Below, piece after piece: positions 24,914 through 33,613 of a stretch of DNA of 64,000 bases. The first letter of the stretch is position 1, and the number at the start of each line of letters is the position of its first letter. The position numbers and the translations under genes are program-made. Origin of the DNA: Ureibacillus acetophenoni (GTDB lineage Bacteria > Bacillota > Bacilli > Bacillales_A > Planococcaceae); assembly GCF_900220965.1 (NCBI RefSeq), contig NZ_OBQC01000007.1, positions 1 through 64,000 of the forward strand. Direction: 5' to 3'. The notes beneath the pieces are model-generated. The model saw only the letters and a list, made by a program, of their open reading frames with translations. It searched no databases and was not told where the DNA came from.

Positions 24914-25828
24914 GTGAATGAAATAAAAGTAGTTATCGCCGGTGGATCGGGTTTTATTGGACAAAAATTAACAAACTTTCTTTTAGAGAAAGGTCATGAA
25001 ATAATTATTCTGACAAGAAAAACGAAAGAACATCCCCTTGAAAATGTTTCATATGTTGAGTGGTTAAACGATGGAGATGCCCCAGAAAACAGTTTAGAAA
25101 ATGTAGATGTATTTATTAATCTAGCAGGTGTTTCTATAAATGATGGTCGATGGTCTAAAAAGCATCAAGAAAGAATCTATCAGAGTGGAATGATTGCCAC
25201 AAAAGAATTAATAAGAATTATTTCAACATTACTAAATAAACCCTCTACACTCATTAATGCGAGTGCTGTTGGAATCTATCCGCAATCACTGCATCACATA
25301 TATACAGAAGAGTCACTAGAAGTTGCGAATGACTTCTTAGGGAAAACGGTTAAAGACTGGGAAGAAACAGCGAAACAAGCTGAACAGTTCGGTGTTCGTA
25401 CAGCGTTTATGCGATTTGGTGTAGTTCTTGGTAAGGGTGCAAGTGCTTTATCACTAATGACTCTTCCATACAAATTATTTGCAGGTGGGACAGTTGGGTC
25501 AGGAAAGCAGTGGGTGTCTTGGGTCCATGAAATGGATGTGATACGAGTAATTGAATTTGCTATCGAAAATCCAAAAATTCGTGGCCCAGTAAATGTAACA
25601 GCCCCGTCTCCAATGAGAATGAAGGAATTTGGTCAAACCATTGGTGCAGTACTAAAACGTCCACATTGGGTTCCTGCCCCAGCCTTTGCAATTAAAATTG
25701 CGTTAGGAGAAAAAAGTAAACTAGTTTTAGAAGGGCAACAGGTTCAACCAAAAGTTTTGCTAGATGAAGGTTTTACATTTAAATTTCCAACACTTAAAGA
25801 AGCTCTTAAAGATTTACTAATTAAATAA
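24914..25828 (+). CDS. TIGR01777-family NAD(P)-dependent epimerase
   Basis: A 304-residue protein with an N-terminal Rossmann fold (VVIAGGSGFIGQKL, GxxGxxG) of the extended short-chain dehydrogenase group. INLAGVSINDGRWSKKHQERI and INASAVGIYP are the characteristic TIGR01777 stretches (B. subtilis YfhF type); LRFGVVLGKGASAL-like (MRFGVVLGKGA) follows, and a DUF1731-type tail (PHWVPAPAFAIKIALGE) ends the protein. Substrate unknown. The start is GTG 24914; the ribosome site is weak, but no better in-frame start exists. Confidence 0.88.
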   Translation: MNEIKVVIAGGSGFIGQKLTNFLLEKGHEIIILTRKTKEHPLENVSYVEWLNDGDAPENSLENVDVFINLAGVSINDGRWSKKHQERIYQSGMIATKELIRIISTLLNKPSTLINASAVGIYPQSLHHIYTEESLEVANDFLGKTVKDWEETAKQAEQFGVRTAFMRFGVVLGKGASALSLMTLPYKLFAGGTVGSGKQWVSWVHEMDVIRVIEFAIENPKIRGPVNVTAPSPMRMKEFGQTIGAVLKRPHWVPAPAFAIKIALGEKSKLVLEGQQVQPKVLLDEGFTFKFPTLKEALKDLLIK

Positions 25829-25850
25829 TTCTGCCATATCAAAATATAAA

Positions 25851-25878
25851 AAGGTGACGACAAAAATGACGCCACCTT
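25851..25878. terminator. Terminator between convergent genes
   Basis: Stem AAGGTGACG / CGCCACCTT. A run of five A precedes it on the plus strand, giving a U-tract to the minus-strand gene. Confidence 0.75.
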
Positions 25879-25901
25879 CAAATCTTTATATTAAATAAAA
25901 C

Positions 25902-26786
25902 TTACTCACCATCAAATGTAAACACAATACGAATTCCTGATGGATCAACCGTTGAAAACGCTTGGTTTCCACCGAATTTTGGTGCGCCAGTAAATTGTTC
26001 TACAACTGCACCCATCTTACTTAAGTTTTCTTTAATTTTTTCTGCTTGTTCTTCATTGTCTAATACAAGTGTGTATGATTTTAAACCAACACTATTTTCC
26101 GGAGCTGGTCGACCATTTGCACTATTCCATGTGTTCATCCCAATATGGTGGTGATATCTACCTGTTGAAATGAACAATGCTTGATGACCATAACGAGTTA
26201 CTACTTGGAATCCTAATGCTTCTGTATAGAATTTTTCTGAAGCAGCTAAATCTGAAACGGATAGGTGGATGTGACCCATTACAGTACCTTTTGGAAGGCC
26301 GTTCCAGCTTCCGTCAGCTTCTGCAAGAACAGAAGGGATATTCACTTGTTCAGTCGTCATGTAAACTAAATCGTTTTCCCAAATCCAAGTTTCTTCTGGA
26401 CGATCGATATACACTTCGATTCCATTTCCATCTGGATCATATAAATAAATAGCTTCACTTACATGGTGATCGCCAGCACCAATACGAACATTTGCTTCAA
26501 CAATATTTTGGATGAAGTTCCCTAAATCTTTACGAGTAGGTAGAAGGATAGCAAAATGGTAAAGCCCAGTTTGACCACCTTGTAGACTTTGTGCATTTTC
26601 TACTTGTTCTAAAGATAGGATGCTTGTAGCACCATCAAATGTTAAAACTGCTGTGTTAGCAGTTTGTTCTAATACGTCAAATCCAATAACTTTTTTATAA
26701 TATTCAATAGAGCGTTCTAAATTAGATACTTTTATTTGAACGTGAGAAACATACATATTTGGCTTTTTATGAAAATGTGTAGGCAT
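25902..26786 (-). CDS. Two-domain VOC protein, catechol 2,3-dioxygenase-like
   Basis: A 294-residue protein with two VOC modules, similar to B. subtilis CatE/YfiE-type extradiol dioxygenases. Module 1 runs from HVQIKVSNLERSIEYYKKVIGF to YLYDPDGNGIEVYIDRP (about 13-130); module 2 starts at MGHIHLSVSDLAASEKFYTE (about 170) and ends FSTVDPSGIRIVF. Metal ligands are probably the His in GHIHLSV, the His in RYHHHIGMN and a C-terminal acid; the usual Glu is not obvious, so activity is uncertain. RBS AAGGAGGGCAAGAC. Single gene, minus strand. Confidence 0.86.
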   Translation of the reverse strand: MPTHFHKKPNMYVSHVQIKVSNLERSIEYYKKVIGFDVLEQTANTAVLTFDGATSILSLEQVENAQSLQGGQTGLYHFAILLPTRKDLGNFIQNIVEANVRIGAGDHHVSEAIYLYDPDGNGIEVYIDRPEETWIWENDLVYMTTEQVNIPSVLAEADGSWNGLPKGTVMGHIHLSVSDLAASEKFYTEALGFQVVTRYGHQALFISTGRYHHHIGMNTWNSANGRPAPENSVGLKSYTLVLDNEEQAEKIKENLSKMGAVVEQFTGAPKFGGNQAFSTVDPSGIRIVFTFDGE

Positions 26787-26888
26787 GTCTTGCCCTCCTT
26801 AATAGAGTATCAATTTTTATTTAACTTACTTTATGTAACTAAGTATATTTTCATCACCTAACAAAGTCAAGGATTAGATTTTTGGATA

Positions 26889-26919
26889 AAGAAAAAGAAC
26901 AACCATAAATTTATGGTTG
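26889..26919 (-). terminator. Terminator of the 30-residue peptide gene
   Basis: The perfect 20-bp palindrome CAACCATAAATTTATGGTTG (26900-26919) is followed on the minus strand by TTCTTTTTCTTT. Confidence 0.82.
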
Positions 26920-26970
26920 CCCTTTTTCATGAAGATATGTGCCACTATGTATGGCTTGCTATTATGAAGA

Positions 26971-27063
26971 TTAGTCTTCTTTATTGTAGTTACCTTCATA
27001 ACCCGCAGTAAAGATTGCAGTTAAAATAGATAGTGTAATCATAATCATTAAAAATGTGTTCAT
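26971..27063 (-). CDS. Small hydrophobic protein, 30 residues
   Basis: An ORF missed by length cut-offs. The ATG at 27063 is preceded by GAGGAGGATTCTTCC, a near-perfect ribosome site at normal spacing, and the frame ends at TAA 26971. The product starts MNTFLMIMITLSILTAIF, a single membrane segment, and ends in a short charged tail (GYEGNYNKED). A terminator lies 50 bases downstream. This arrangement (strong RBS, single helix, own terminator) strongly suggests a real membrane miniprotein. Family and role unknown. Confidence 0.78.
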   Translation of the reverse strand: MNTFLMIMITLSILTAIFTAGYEGNYNKED

Positions 27064-27200
27064 GGAAGAATCCTCCTCATGTAAATAGACTATCAATTAT
27101 TAGTATAGACTAAATATTTTTTATTTACTACCTTAAATTTATGTCGGATTTGGTTCATTTCATTGAAGTTGGGAATATTACTTTTGAGAGGAGTGAGCAG

Positions 27201-27389
27201 ATGGAAAACGAAAAAATGGAACGAAGTGGTCATATGACAAACAATATGGCAGATGTTATTTGGTTAGGAAAACAAATGGAAAGAATGCGTGATGGCTCTC
27301 AATTAGCGGATGATATGCGCTTTCCAGATCCAATCCAATTTGACTCAGAAGATAATGATAATGACGAAAAATATAATAAAAACAATTAA
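27201..27389 (+). CDS. Small acidic protein, 62 residues, unknown
   Basis: An uncharacterised hydrophilic protein. The start is ATG 27201, seven bases after GAGAGGAG; the longer frame from 27141 lacks a ribosome site. The middle reads NNMADVIWLGKQMERMRDG (an amphipathic helix) and the tail is Asp/Asn-rich (DSEDNDNDEKYNKNN). No signal peptide or membrane segment. It is divergent from the 30-residue membrane peptide gene and may share its regulatory region. Confidence 0.68.
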   Translation: MENEKMERSGHMTNNMADVIWLGKQMERMRDGSQLADDMRFPDPIQFDSEDNDNDEKYNKNN

Positions 27390-27394
27390 CTAAA

Positions 27395-27433
27395 AATGGC
27401 CTTACTCGATCATTTAATTTGAGTAAGGCCATT
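27395..27433. terminator. Terminator between convergent genes
   Basis: Perfect 13-bp stem AATGGCCTTACTC / GAGTAAGGCCATT between the 62-residue gene and the acyl-CoA ligase; the T-rich stretch (TTTAATTT) is in the loop, with weak tails on either side. Confidence 0.75.
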
Positions 27434-27438
27434 ATGGC

Positions 27439-29052
27439 TTATGCGTTCACTTTATAATCCTTTAATTCTTCACGTAGTTTTGCCTTTAAGAATTTCCCTA
27501 CAGATGTTTTCGGAATTTCTTTTAGGAAGACAATATCGTCCGGTAGCCACCATTTAGCAAATTGCCCTTCAAGGGAAGCGATAAGTTCTTCCTTCGTTGC
27601 AGTTTTACCTTCTTTTAATACTACACATGCCAACGGACGTTCTTGCCATTTTTCGTGAGGGATTGCTATTACAGCAGCTTCAAGAACTGCTTCATGGGTC
27701 ATTAGAGCATTTTCTAAATCAACTGAGGAAATCCATTCGCCACCACTCTTAATTAAATCTTTTGTACGGTCCGTAATTTTGATATAACCTTCAGCTGTGA
27801 CAACCGCAATGTCTCCTGTATATAACCAGCCGTCCCGGAAAGCTTCAGCAGTACGATCATCTTTATAATACTCATGGGCAATCCACGGTCCACGAATACG
27901 AAGTTCACCCATTGTTTTACCATCCCATGGTACTTCGCCATCGTCATTTACTACTTCTGTATCAAGTAGTGAAACAGTTAACCCTTGAGTAGCACGGATG
28001 TCTAATTTTTCTTCACGCGACCAGTTTTCCATAGCTGAAGTATAAGTTGATAAGCTCACTATTGGAGTCGTCTCAGTCATTCCATAACCGACAATAAATG
28101 GTACACCAAACTTATCTTCAAATGTGCGAATTAATCCTTTAGGTGAAGCAGAGCCACCACATACAATTCCTCTTAACGACGATAAGTCACGTGGATTTTT
28201 CTCTTGCTCTTGAGCAACGCCCATCCAAATTGTTGGTACTCCTGCAGTCAATGTCACTTTCTCTTGTTCAATTAAATCTAACAACAACTGTGGAGTAAAC
28301 ATAGATCCAGGTAATACTTGAGTTAAACCGAAGTTAACCGCTGCAAATGGCATTCCCCATGCGTTAACGTGGAACATAGGAACAATTGGCATAATTACGT
28401 CTGATTCCCGAAGACCAAGACCATCTGCTAAACCTAATGCCATACTGTGAAGGACTATTCCTCTATGAGAATAAACGACTCCTTTTGGCATGCCTGTTGT
28501 CGCACTCGTATAACACATTCCTGCTGGGGTGTTTTCGTCTAGATCAAGAGGGAACTCAAACTCGTCGGAAGCTTCCTCTAATAATTTTTCGTAAGAGTGT
28601 ACATTTGGGAAACTTGATTCTGGTACTTCTTTATTGTCCTGCATGACAATAATATGTTTTACAGTTTTTAAGAACGGAATAGCTTTTTCAAATAGTGGGA
28701 ACAGATCACCGTCAATAAGTAAAATTTCATCTTCTGCATGGTTAATAACATAAATAATATGTTCAGGGCTTAAACGAATATTTACCATATGCAAAATTGC
28801 ACCAGAACAAGGTACAGCAAAATAAGCCTCGAGGTGACGGTGGTGGTTCCAAGCAAATGATGCAACTTTCGTACCGCGTTTCATACCTAATTTTGTTAAT
28901 GCATCTGCTAGTTTGTGGGTACGTTTTACATAATCTTTGTAAGGAATTCGGTGAATTGTGTCAGGGCTTGTACGTGAAATAATCAACTTTTCTGGGAAGT
29001 ATCTCTCTGCACGCTTTAAAAAGCTTGTTAACAATAACGGCGTTTCCATCAT
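27439..29052 (-). CDS. Long-chain fatty acid-CoA ligase (AMP-binding enzyme)
   Basis: A 537-residue adenylate-forming enzyme that activates a fatty or aromatic acid to its CoA ester. Motifs: TSATTGMPKGVVYSH (P-loop, about 180-194), the A5-type YGMTETTP, ELRIRGPWIAHEYYKD, GWLYTGDIAVV (A7 Asp) and DRTKDLIKSGGEWIS (A8). The catalytic Lys is in PKTSVGKFLK near the C-terminus. The family is close to FadD/YhfL-type ligases of Bacillus. The start has two adjacent ATGs after GGGGGATGG. It stands alone on the minus strand. Confidence 0.91.
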   Translation of the reverse strand: MMETPLLLTSFLKRAERYFPEKLIISRTSPDTIHRIPYKDYVKRTHKLADALTKLGMKRGTKVASFAWNHHRHLEAYFAVPCSGAILHMVNIRLSPEHIIYVINHAEDEILLIDGDLFPLFEKAIPFLKTVKHIIVMQDNKEVPESSFPNVHSYEKLLEEASDEFEFPLDLDENTPAGMCYTSATTGMPKGVVYSHRGIVLHSMALGLADGLGLRESDVIMPIVPMFHVNAWGMPFAAVNFGLTQVLPGSMFTPQLLLDLIEQEKVTLTAGVPTIWMGVAQEQEKNPRDLSSLRGIVCGGSASPKGLIRTFEDKFGVPFIVGYGMTETTPIVSLSTYTSAMENWSREEKLDIRATQGLTVSLLDTEVVNDDGEVPWDGKTMGELRIRGPWIAHEYYKDDRTAEAFRDGWLYTGDIAVVTAEGYIKITDRTKDLIKSGGEWISSVDLENALMTHEAVLEAAVIAIPHEKWQERPLACVVLKEGKTATKEELIASLEGQFAKWWLPDDIVFLKEIPKTSVGKFLKAKLREELKDYKVNA

Positions 29053-29290
29053 AACAAACCATCCCCCTTTAATTTCGTAAATTGTCAGTATGGTGACAAT
29101 ATGACTACTTATTTGTATATATTGATAAAAAATAGTAAATAGAACTTATTTTTTCTAAAAATTAATAAGGAAAATTAAATAATTTACTATAATCAATTCT
29201 TCAAGATAGAACTACTAATGTTAAGTAATTTTTGGAATTAGTAAATTAAATCGTATAATGAGGGTAGTGAAGAAATAAGGAGTGATGATT

Positions 29291-30121
29291 ATGACAACAA
29301 TACCAGCAAAAAAATTAGAAAATGGTGTGGAAATGCCTTATCTAGGGTTAGGCGTTTACAAAATGACTGATCGTGAAGAAGCGATACAGGCTATGACTGA
29401 AGCGCTTAAAGTAGGCTATCGAGCAATTGACACAGCAGCACTTTACGGCAATGAAACTGAAGTCGGAGAAGCTATAAGATCATCGAATATTCCTCGAGAA
29501 GAACTATTTGTGACGACAAAAGTTTGGAATACAGATCAAGGTTATGACCAGACTTTAAAAGCATTCGAAACTTCACTTAAAAAGCTTGGATTAGATTATA
29601 TTGATTTATATTTAACGCATTGGCCAGTGAAGGAGAAATTTGTAGATACTTATCGTGCGATTGAACGTTTGTATGATGAAAAGCTCATTCGAGTAACAGG
29701 TGTATCCAATCATCATCAACACCATTTAGAAAAAATATTTGTAAAAGCGAATGTAAAACCAATGGTCAATCAAATCGAGCTTCACCCCTATTTGAGCCAA
29801 AAGCCACTTCTTAACTTTTGTAGCGAAAACAATATTGCAGTGACAGCTTGGGGGCCGCTTGGTAGAGGAAAAATATTGGAAGACGAGACAATCAGTGATT
29901 TAGCAGGTAAATATAATAAAACGGCTGCCCAAATCATTTTACGCTGGCATTACCAAAATGATGTAATAACAATTCCGAAATCAGTAACGACAAGCCGTAT
30001 TCAAGAAAACATGAACATCTTTGATTTTGAGTTGTCACAAGAAGATGTTCGAGCGATTGATGATTTGAATAAAGATTTCAGAACAGGTCAAGATCCGGAC
30101 AATTTTCATTTTGATTTTTAA
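29291..30121 (+). CDS. Aldo/keto reductase
   Basis: A 276-residue NADPH-dependent reductase of the AKR5 type (similar to B. subtilis YvgN/YtbE methylglyoxal reductases). Catalytic tetrad: Asp and Tyr in DTAALYGNE (about 43-51), Lys in VTTKVWN, His in LTHWP. NADPH-binding signature IPKSVTTSRIQENMNIFDF lies near the C-terminus. The start is ATG 29291, seven bases after AAGGAG; the GTG and ATG six to nine bases upstream fall in the ribosome site. It converges on the pseudouridine synthase gene. Confidence 0.92.
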   Translation: MTTIPAKKLENGVEMPYLGLGVYKMTDREEAIQAMTEALKVGYRAIDTAALYGNETEVGEAIRSSNIPREELFVTTKVWNTDQGYDQTLKAFETSLKKLGLDYIDLYLTHWPVKEKFVDTYRAIERLYDEKLIRVTGVSNHHQHHLEKIFVKANVKPMVNQIELHPYLSQKPLLNFCSENNIAVTAWGPLGRGKILEDETISDLAGKYNKTAAQIILRWHYQNDVITIPKSVTTSRIQENMNIFDFELSQEDVRAIDDLNKDFRTGQDPDNFHFDF

Positions 30122-30131
30122 CGAAATAAAA

Positions 30132-30160
30132 GAGCAATTCACCAACCTAGTGAATTGCTC
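30132..30160. terminator. Terminator dyad between convergent genes
   Basis: Perfect arms GAGCAATTCAC (30132-30142) and GTGAATTGCTC (30150-30160), overlapping the end of the minus-strand synthase gene. The T-tracts are short. Confidence 0.7.
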
Positions 30161-30995
30161 CTTGATCTTTCACAGTAACAACTTTATTTAAAAACGGATG
30201 ATCAAATTCTAATTGTATAGCATGTAATTCATAGTCATTCTTAGCTGTTTTTCGTGCGTTATATAGCGTGTCCCCGACGATTGGATGACCTAAATGAGCC
30301 ATGTGCACGCGAATTTGGTGAGTACGTCCAGTTTCTAAAACTAAATGCACTATAGTTGTGTATTTTAGACGTTCTACCACTTTATAATGAGTGACTGCAT
30401 GTTGACCAGAAGTTGAAACGACACGACGCGTAGCATGGTGTCTGTCTTTACCTATAGGTTCGTTAATCGTTCCTTGGTCTTGACGAACACTTCCTTGCAC
30501 TTCTGCTTCATACGTACGAATAATCGTTTTTTCTTCAATCATTCTATCAAAAATGGATTTAGCTATCGGGTGTTTTGCTACTAGAAGTAACCCTTTTGTT
30601 CCGAGATCCAGGCGGTGTACATGCTCTGCATATGTTCCACCCATTGCTTTTACATGAGCCAACACATGATTCATACATGTATCTCGATCCCAAATATCAT
30701 TTGGATGTGTTGCCATCCCTTTAGGCTTTGAAACAATGATACAATGTTCATCTTCATAAATAATGGGGATTTCGCATTTGTTTGTTGGTACATAATTTGA
30801 ACTTGGAACGTTAAAGACAAATTTTAATTTAGTGCCTTCTGTTAATTTGTCATTCCATAATACAGGAGTTTCATCCTCATATGTAACGGCCTTAGCCATT
30901 CTAAGTTCATGTACTAACTTTTTCCCAAGTCTCCACTTTGTACGCAGTAATTCCTCAACTGTTAATCCGTCTTGTACAACTTCGTAAAGAAACAT
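30147..30995 (-). CDS. RluA-family pseudouridine synthase (YhcT-like)
   Basis: A 282-residue RNA pseudouridine synthase. The catalytic Asp is in HRLDLGTKGLLLVAK (about 127-141); note KG where most paralogs have SG. The N-terminal part is a short S4-like domain (LTVEELLRTKWRLGKKLVHEL), the C-terminal part holds GRTHQIRVHMAHLGHPIVGD. B. subtilis has the same gene, yhcT, in the yhc cluster, and yhcY/yhcZ-like genes lie 1.5 kb away here. RBS AAGGAGGAG. The target uridine is not predictable. Confidence 0.9.
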   Translation of the reverse strand: MFLYEVVQDGLTVEELLRTKWRLGKKLVHELRMAKAVTYEDETPVLWNDKLTEGTKLKFVFNVPSSNYVPTNKCEIPIIYEDEHCIIVSKPKGMATHPNDIWDRDTCMNHVLAHVKAMGGTYAEHVHRLDLGTKGLLLVAKHPIAKSIFDRMIEEKTIIRTYEAEVQGSVRQDQGTINEPIGKDRHHATRRVVSTSGQHAVTHYKVVERLKYTTIVHLVLETGRTHQIRVHMAHLGHPIVGDTLYNARKTAKNDYELHAIQLEFDHPFLNKVVTVKDQGAIH

Positions 30996-31011
30996 TACTT
31001 CTCCTCCTTAG

Positions 31012-31048
31012 AAAGACACAGTTCAACCTAGTTGAACGTATGTCCTTT
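31012..31048 (-). promoter_or_regulatory. Leader hairpin before the pseudouridine synthase gene
   Basis: On the minus strand, AAAGGACATACGTTCAAC and GTTGAACTGTGTCTTT pair (7 bp perfect inner stem GTTCAAC-CTA-GTTGAAC plus an imperfect outer stem) immediately before the AAGGAGGAG ribosome site. It may be an attenuator or a leader stabiliser. There is no U-tract beyond TTTCT. Confidence 0.45.
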
Positions 31049-31094
31049 CTTATGCGTCTTTCGCAAAATATTTAGTTTCCAATCCGTAAATAAA

Positions 31095-31121
31095 GAATCG
31101 TGTTCATTATGAACACGATTC
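31095..31121 (-). terminator. Terminator of the bdb-like operon
   Basis: Perfect dyad GAATCGTGTTCAT / ATGAACACGATTC with a T-rich tail (TTTATTTA) on the minus strand. Confidence 0.85.
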
Positions 31122-31131
31122 CCTTACTTTA

Positions 31132-31605
31132 TTATTTCGCTTGTTCTAAAAATGCTTTTACTTTATCAAGGTGTTGTGAGTAGTCACCTTCTAAACGGTT
31201 TACTTCTTTTCCTTCATTGAAGAAAATTAAAGTAGGCGTACTTGTTACTTGATATTCTGCCCAACCAGCTTGGTATTCTAAAATGTTTAATTGGTCAATG
31301 TGAACGCCAACTTCATCAGCTACTGGCATTAAATTTGGTGTGAAGTTTTGACAGTGAACACATTCAGGACTGAATAAGTAACCTACAACAGGTTCGCCAG
31401 AAGCAATTTTCTCTTGAAGATCTTCTGGTTGAATAATATTTTGATAATTTTCATTATCTAATAAATCAATCGTAGACTGTCTTAAATCGGTCGTTCCATA
31501 AGGATTGCTTTCATCCAACTTACTTTGATTCGAAATGTTCGTTAAGATAATAATCGCAGCGAATAATACAACAATCACTGCCCCAATAATTGCTAACTTC
31601 TTCAA
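31132..31605 (-). CDS. Membrane-anchored thioredoxin-like protein (BdbA-like)
   Basis: A 157-residue protein with an N-terminal membrane anchor (about 5-25, IIGAVIVVLFAAIIIL) and an extracellular thioredoxin fold. The active site is SPECVHC (CxxC, about residues 81-84), with the cis-Pro in TSTPTLIFF. It likely forms or isomerises disulfides outside the cell together with the DsbB-like partner encoded one base upstream. The pairing matches B. subtilis BdbA/BdbB and BdbC/BdbD systems. Confidence 0.88.
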   Translation of the reverse strand: MKKLAIIGAVIVVLFAAIIILTNISNQSKLDESNPYGTTDLRQSTIDLLDNENYQNIIQPEDLQEKIASGEPVVGYLFSPECVHCQNFTPNLMPVADEVGVHIDQLNILEYQAGWAEYQVTSTPTLIFFNEGKEVNRLEGDYSQHLDKVKAFLEQAK

Positions 31606-31606
31606 T

Positions 31607-32032
31607 TTATTTTTCCCCTTTCAACACTTTAAGCATATAAAAACTTGTTCCAGCGATTAAAATAAACGCAATCAATGCTAGGAAAGGAATTGTAATGAAT
31701 CCTAACAAGTTAATGTACTGACCTGTACATGGAACTTGTCCACAAGAAGGTGCATTTGCGCTTAAGAAATCGATTTTTTGTATCCCGTAATGATATAAAG
31801 ATATACAACCACCAATTACTGAAAAGACTGCAGTTGTTAAAGCAATTTTTGCATTCTTTTGTATGTAAGCAACAGTTGTCATAATGACAATTGGGTACAT
31901 TAGAATACGTTGATACCAACAAAGTTCACATGGAGTATAGCCACGAACTTCAGAAAAATACAGAGATCCTAACGTTGCTACTAATGAGACAATCCATATA
32001 AATAGCAAACTATTCTCAAGTTGTTTTTTCAT
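31607..32032 (-). CDS. Disulfide-bond oxidoreductase, DsbB/BdbC-like
   Basis: A 141-residue membrane protein with four helices. It carries the two DsbB cysteine pairs: CELCWYQR (about residues 36-43, quinone-linked pair, with the conserved Arg) and CGQVPCTG (about 97-104). It oxidises the thioredoxin-like partner and passes electrons to quinone. Its stop lies one base before the start of that partner, so they form an operon. RBS AGGGAGA. In Bacillus, such pairs act on secreted proteins such as ComGC or bacteriocins. Confidence 0.92.
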   Translation of the reverse strand: MKKQLENSLLFIWIVSLVATLGSLYFSEVRGYTPCELCWYQRILMYPIVIMTTVAYIQKNAKIALTTAVFSVIGGCISLYHYGIQKIDFLSANAPSCGQVPCTGQYINLLGFITIPFLALIAFILIAGTSFYMLKVLKGEK

Positions 32033-32124
32033 TATAATATCTCCCTAGCGAAAAATATGTATTCGTTTTGATTATAAATTGTGGAAATATAGAAGTAAAT
32101 TGTTTTGATTTCAAGATACTATTC

Positions 32125-32314
32125 AAATATGCCTTGGCATATTTGCCCGCCCGCCCAGATTTTATCGAGCTTGCTCGATACTACCTTTAAAAATCTGTGG
32201 CATCCGCCGGAGGCTCTAACTTTATTCGGCCATGCTTCAACTACTGCATTTGATTAACTTTTAAATATACCCCACCATAAATAATAAAGGATGATTCAAT
32301 CTGAATAAAGTTAG
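32125..32314. other. Structured 190-bp intergenic element
   Basis: The gap between bdbC and the kinase has no gene but many dyads: AAATATGCC-TT-GGCATATTT (32125-32144), a GCCCGCCCGCCC run (32145-32156), CAGATTTT/AAAATCTG (32156-32197) enclosing ATCGAGC-TT-GCTCGAT (32164-32179), GCATCCGCCGGAGGC (32200-32214), and a 12-bp inverted pair CTAACTTTATTC (32216-32227) / GAATAAAGTTAG (32303-32314). GC content is locally much higher than around it. It could be a small non-autonomous element or a structured RNA. I do not recognise it. Confidence 0.5.
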
Positions 32315-32490
32315 AAATTTGTAAGGTTTGAATCTATTACAAAATTAAGTATCCCAATTTTGTCTACTAAATACAATGGAATTTTCATTACATTTCAGAC
32401 AAAAGTATGAGTTACCAATAAATGAAAGATACACAATAGAATGATATCATAAAAGAAACGTACATCCATTACTAGAGGTGTAAACAAACA

Positions 32491-33600
32491 ATGAATGAAC
32501 AAAAAAACATAACTTTGTTAAAAGAAATAGCAGAATTGTTAAATGAAGAAACAGAAATGATTCCGATGTTAAATGGAGCACTTAATAAGTTATTACGAGG
32601 AACGAACTTTAAAGCGGGTTGGATTTTCTTTATTAACGATAAAGGGAAATCACAACTGGTTGCCCATGAACAATTGCCTGAAGCTTTACAATACAACGAC
32701 TGTCAACATTTAAACAAAGGTGGCTGTTGGTGTGTTTCTAAATTCAGGAATAAGCAATTGAAAAAAGCTTCTAATATAATTGAATGTCAAAGAATTGAAA
32801 GTGCGATAGAAAATCAGGTAGGCGACCATGGTGGAATTACTCATCATGCAACTGTACCTCTACAATCAGGTGGCGAACGATTTGGGATATTAAACGTTGC
32901 AAAGCCAAACACAGTGAGTTACACAGAGGAAGAACTTGAGCTTCTAGAGTCTGTAGCATTTCAGTTAGGATCAGCCATAAAACGAATTTACTTAACAAAG
33001 CAAGAACAACAAATGGCTTTAGTTGAAGAACGTAATCGACTTGCAAGAGACTTACATGATTCGGTCAATCAGCTTTTATTCTCCGTGACACTAACTTCAA
33101 GAGCTGGAATTGAAATGACAGAACAACAAGATTTGAAGGATACATTTCGTGATATCCAACAGTTAAGCCAAGCAGCATTATCTGAAATGCGTGCCCTTAT
33201 TTGGCAATTACGACCGAAAGGGTTAGAAAGTGGATTAATCGAAGCAATTAAATCCTATGCTGAAATGTTAAGTTTGAATCTAGTTGTCAATGTGACAGGG
33301 GTACTTCAACTTCCAACGAGAGTAGAAGAAACATTATTTCGGGTTGCGCAAGAAGCACTAAACAATGTGAGAAAACATGCTGGTGTTAATAAAGTAGAAA
33401 TGTATATAACGGTAACAGCGACAGATATATTATTTGTCGTTAAGGATGAAGGTAGTGGGTTTGTTAATGATCCTGATATGAAGCTACCATCCATTGGTAT
33501 GCAATCGATTAAAGATCGTGTTCATACTCTAGGAGGTACAGCGGATTGGGTAAGTGAAATTAGTAAAGGTACGGAACTTTTAATTCGAATACCTTACTAG
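32491..33600 (+). CDS. Sensor histidine kinase, GAF type (YhcY-like)
   Basis: A 369-residue NarX/DegS-type kinase without membrane segments. Order: GAF domain (about 10-170) with Cys residues in CQHLNKGGCWCVS that could hold a metal or redox centre, HisKA_3 dimerisation helix with the phospho-acceptor His in ARDLHDSVNQ (about residue 189), and HATPase_c with NVRKHAG (N-box) and the G-box SIGMQSIKDRV. It partners with the response regulator that follows at 13 bases. It matches the B. subtilis YhcY arrangement. Its signal is unknown. Confidence 0.9.
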   Translation: MNEQKNITLLKEIAELLNEETEMIPMLNGALNKLLRGTNFKAGWIFFINDKGKSQLVAHEQLPEALQYNDCQHLNKGGCWCVSKFRNKQLKKASNIIECQRIESAIENQVGDHGGITHHATVPLQSGGERFGILNVAKPNTVSYTEEELELLESVAFQLGSAIKRIYLTKQEQQMALVEERNRLARDLHDSVNQLLFSVTLTSRAGIEMTEQQDLKDTFRDIQQLSQAALSEMRALIWQLRPKGLESGLIEAIKSYAEMLSLNLVVNVTGVLQLPTRVEETLFRVAQEALNNVRKHAGVNKVEMYITVTATDILFVVKDEGSGFVNDPDMKLPSIGMQSIKDRVHTLGGTADWVSEISKGTELLIRIPY

Positions 33601-33613
33601 GGGGGATTTGAGA

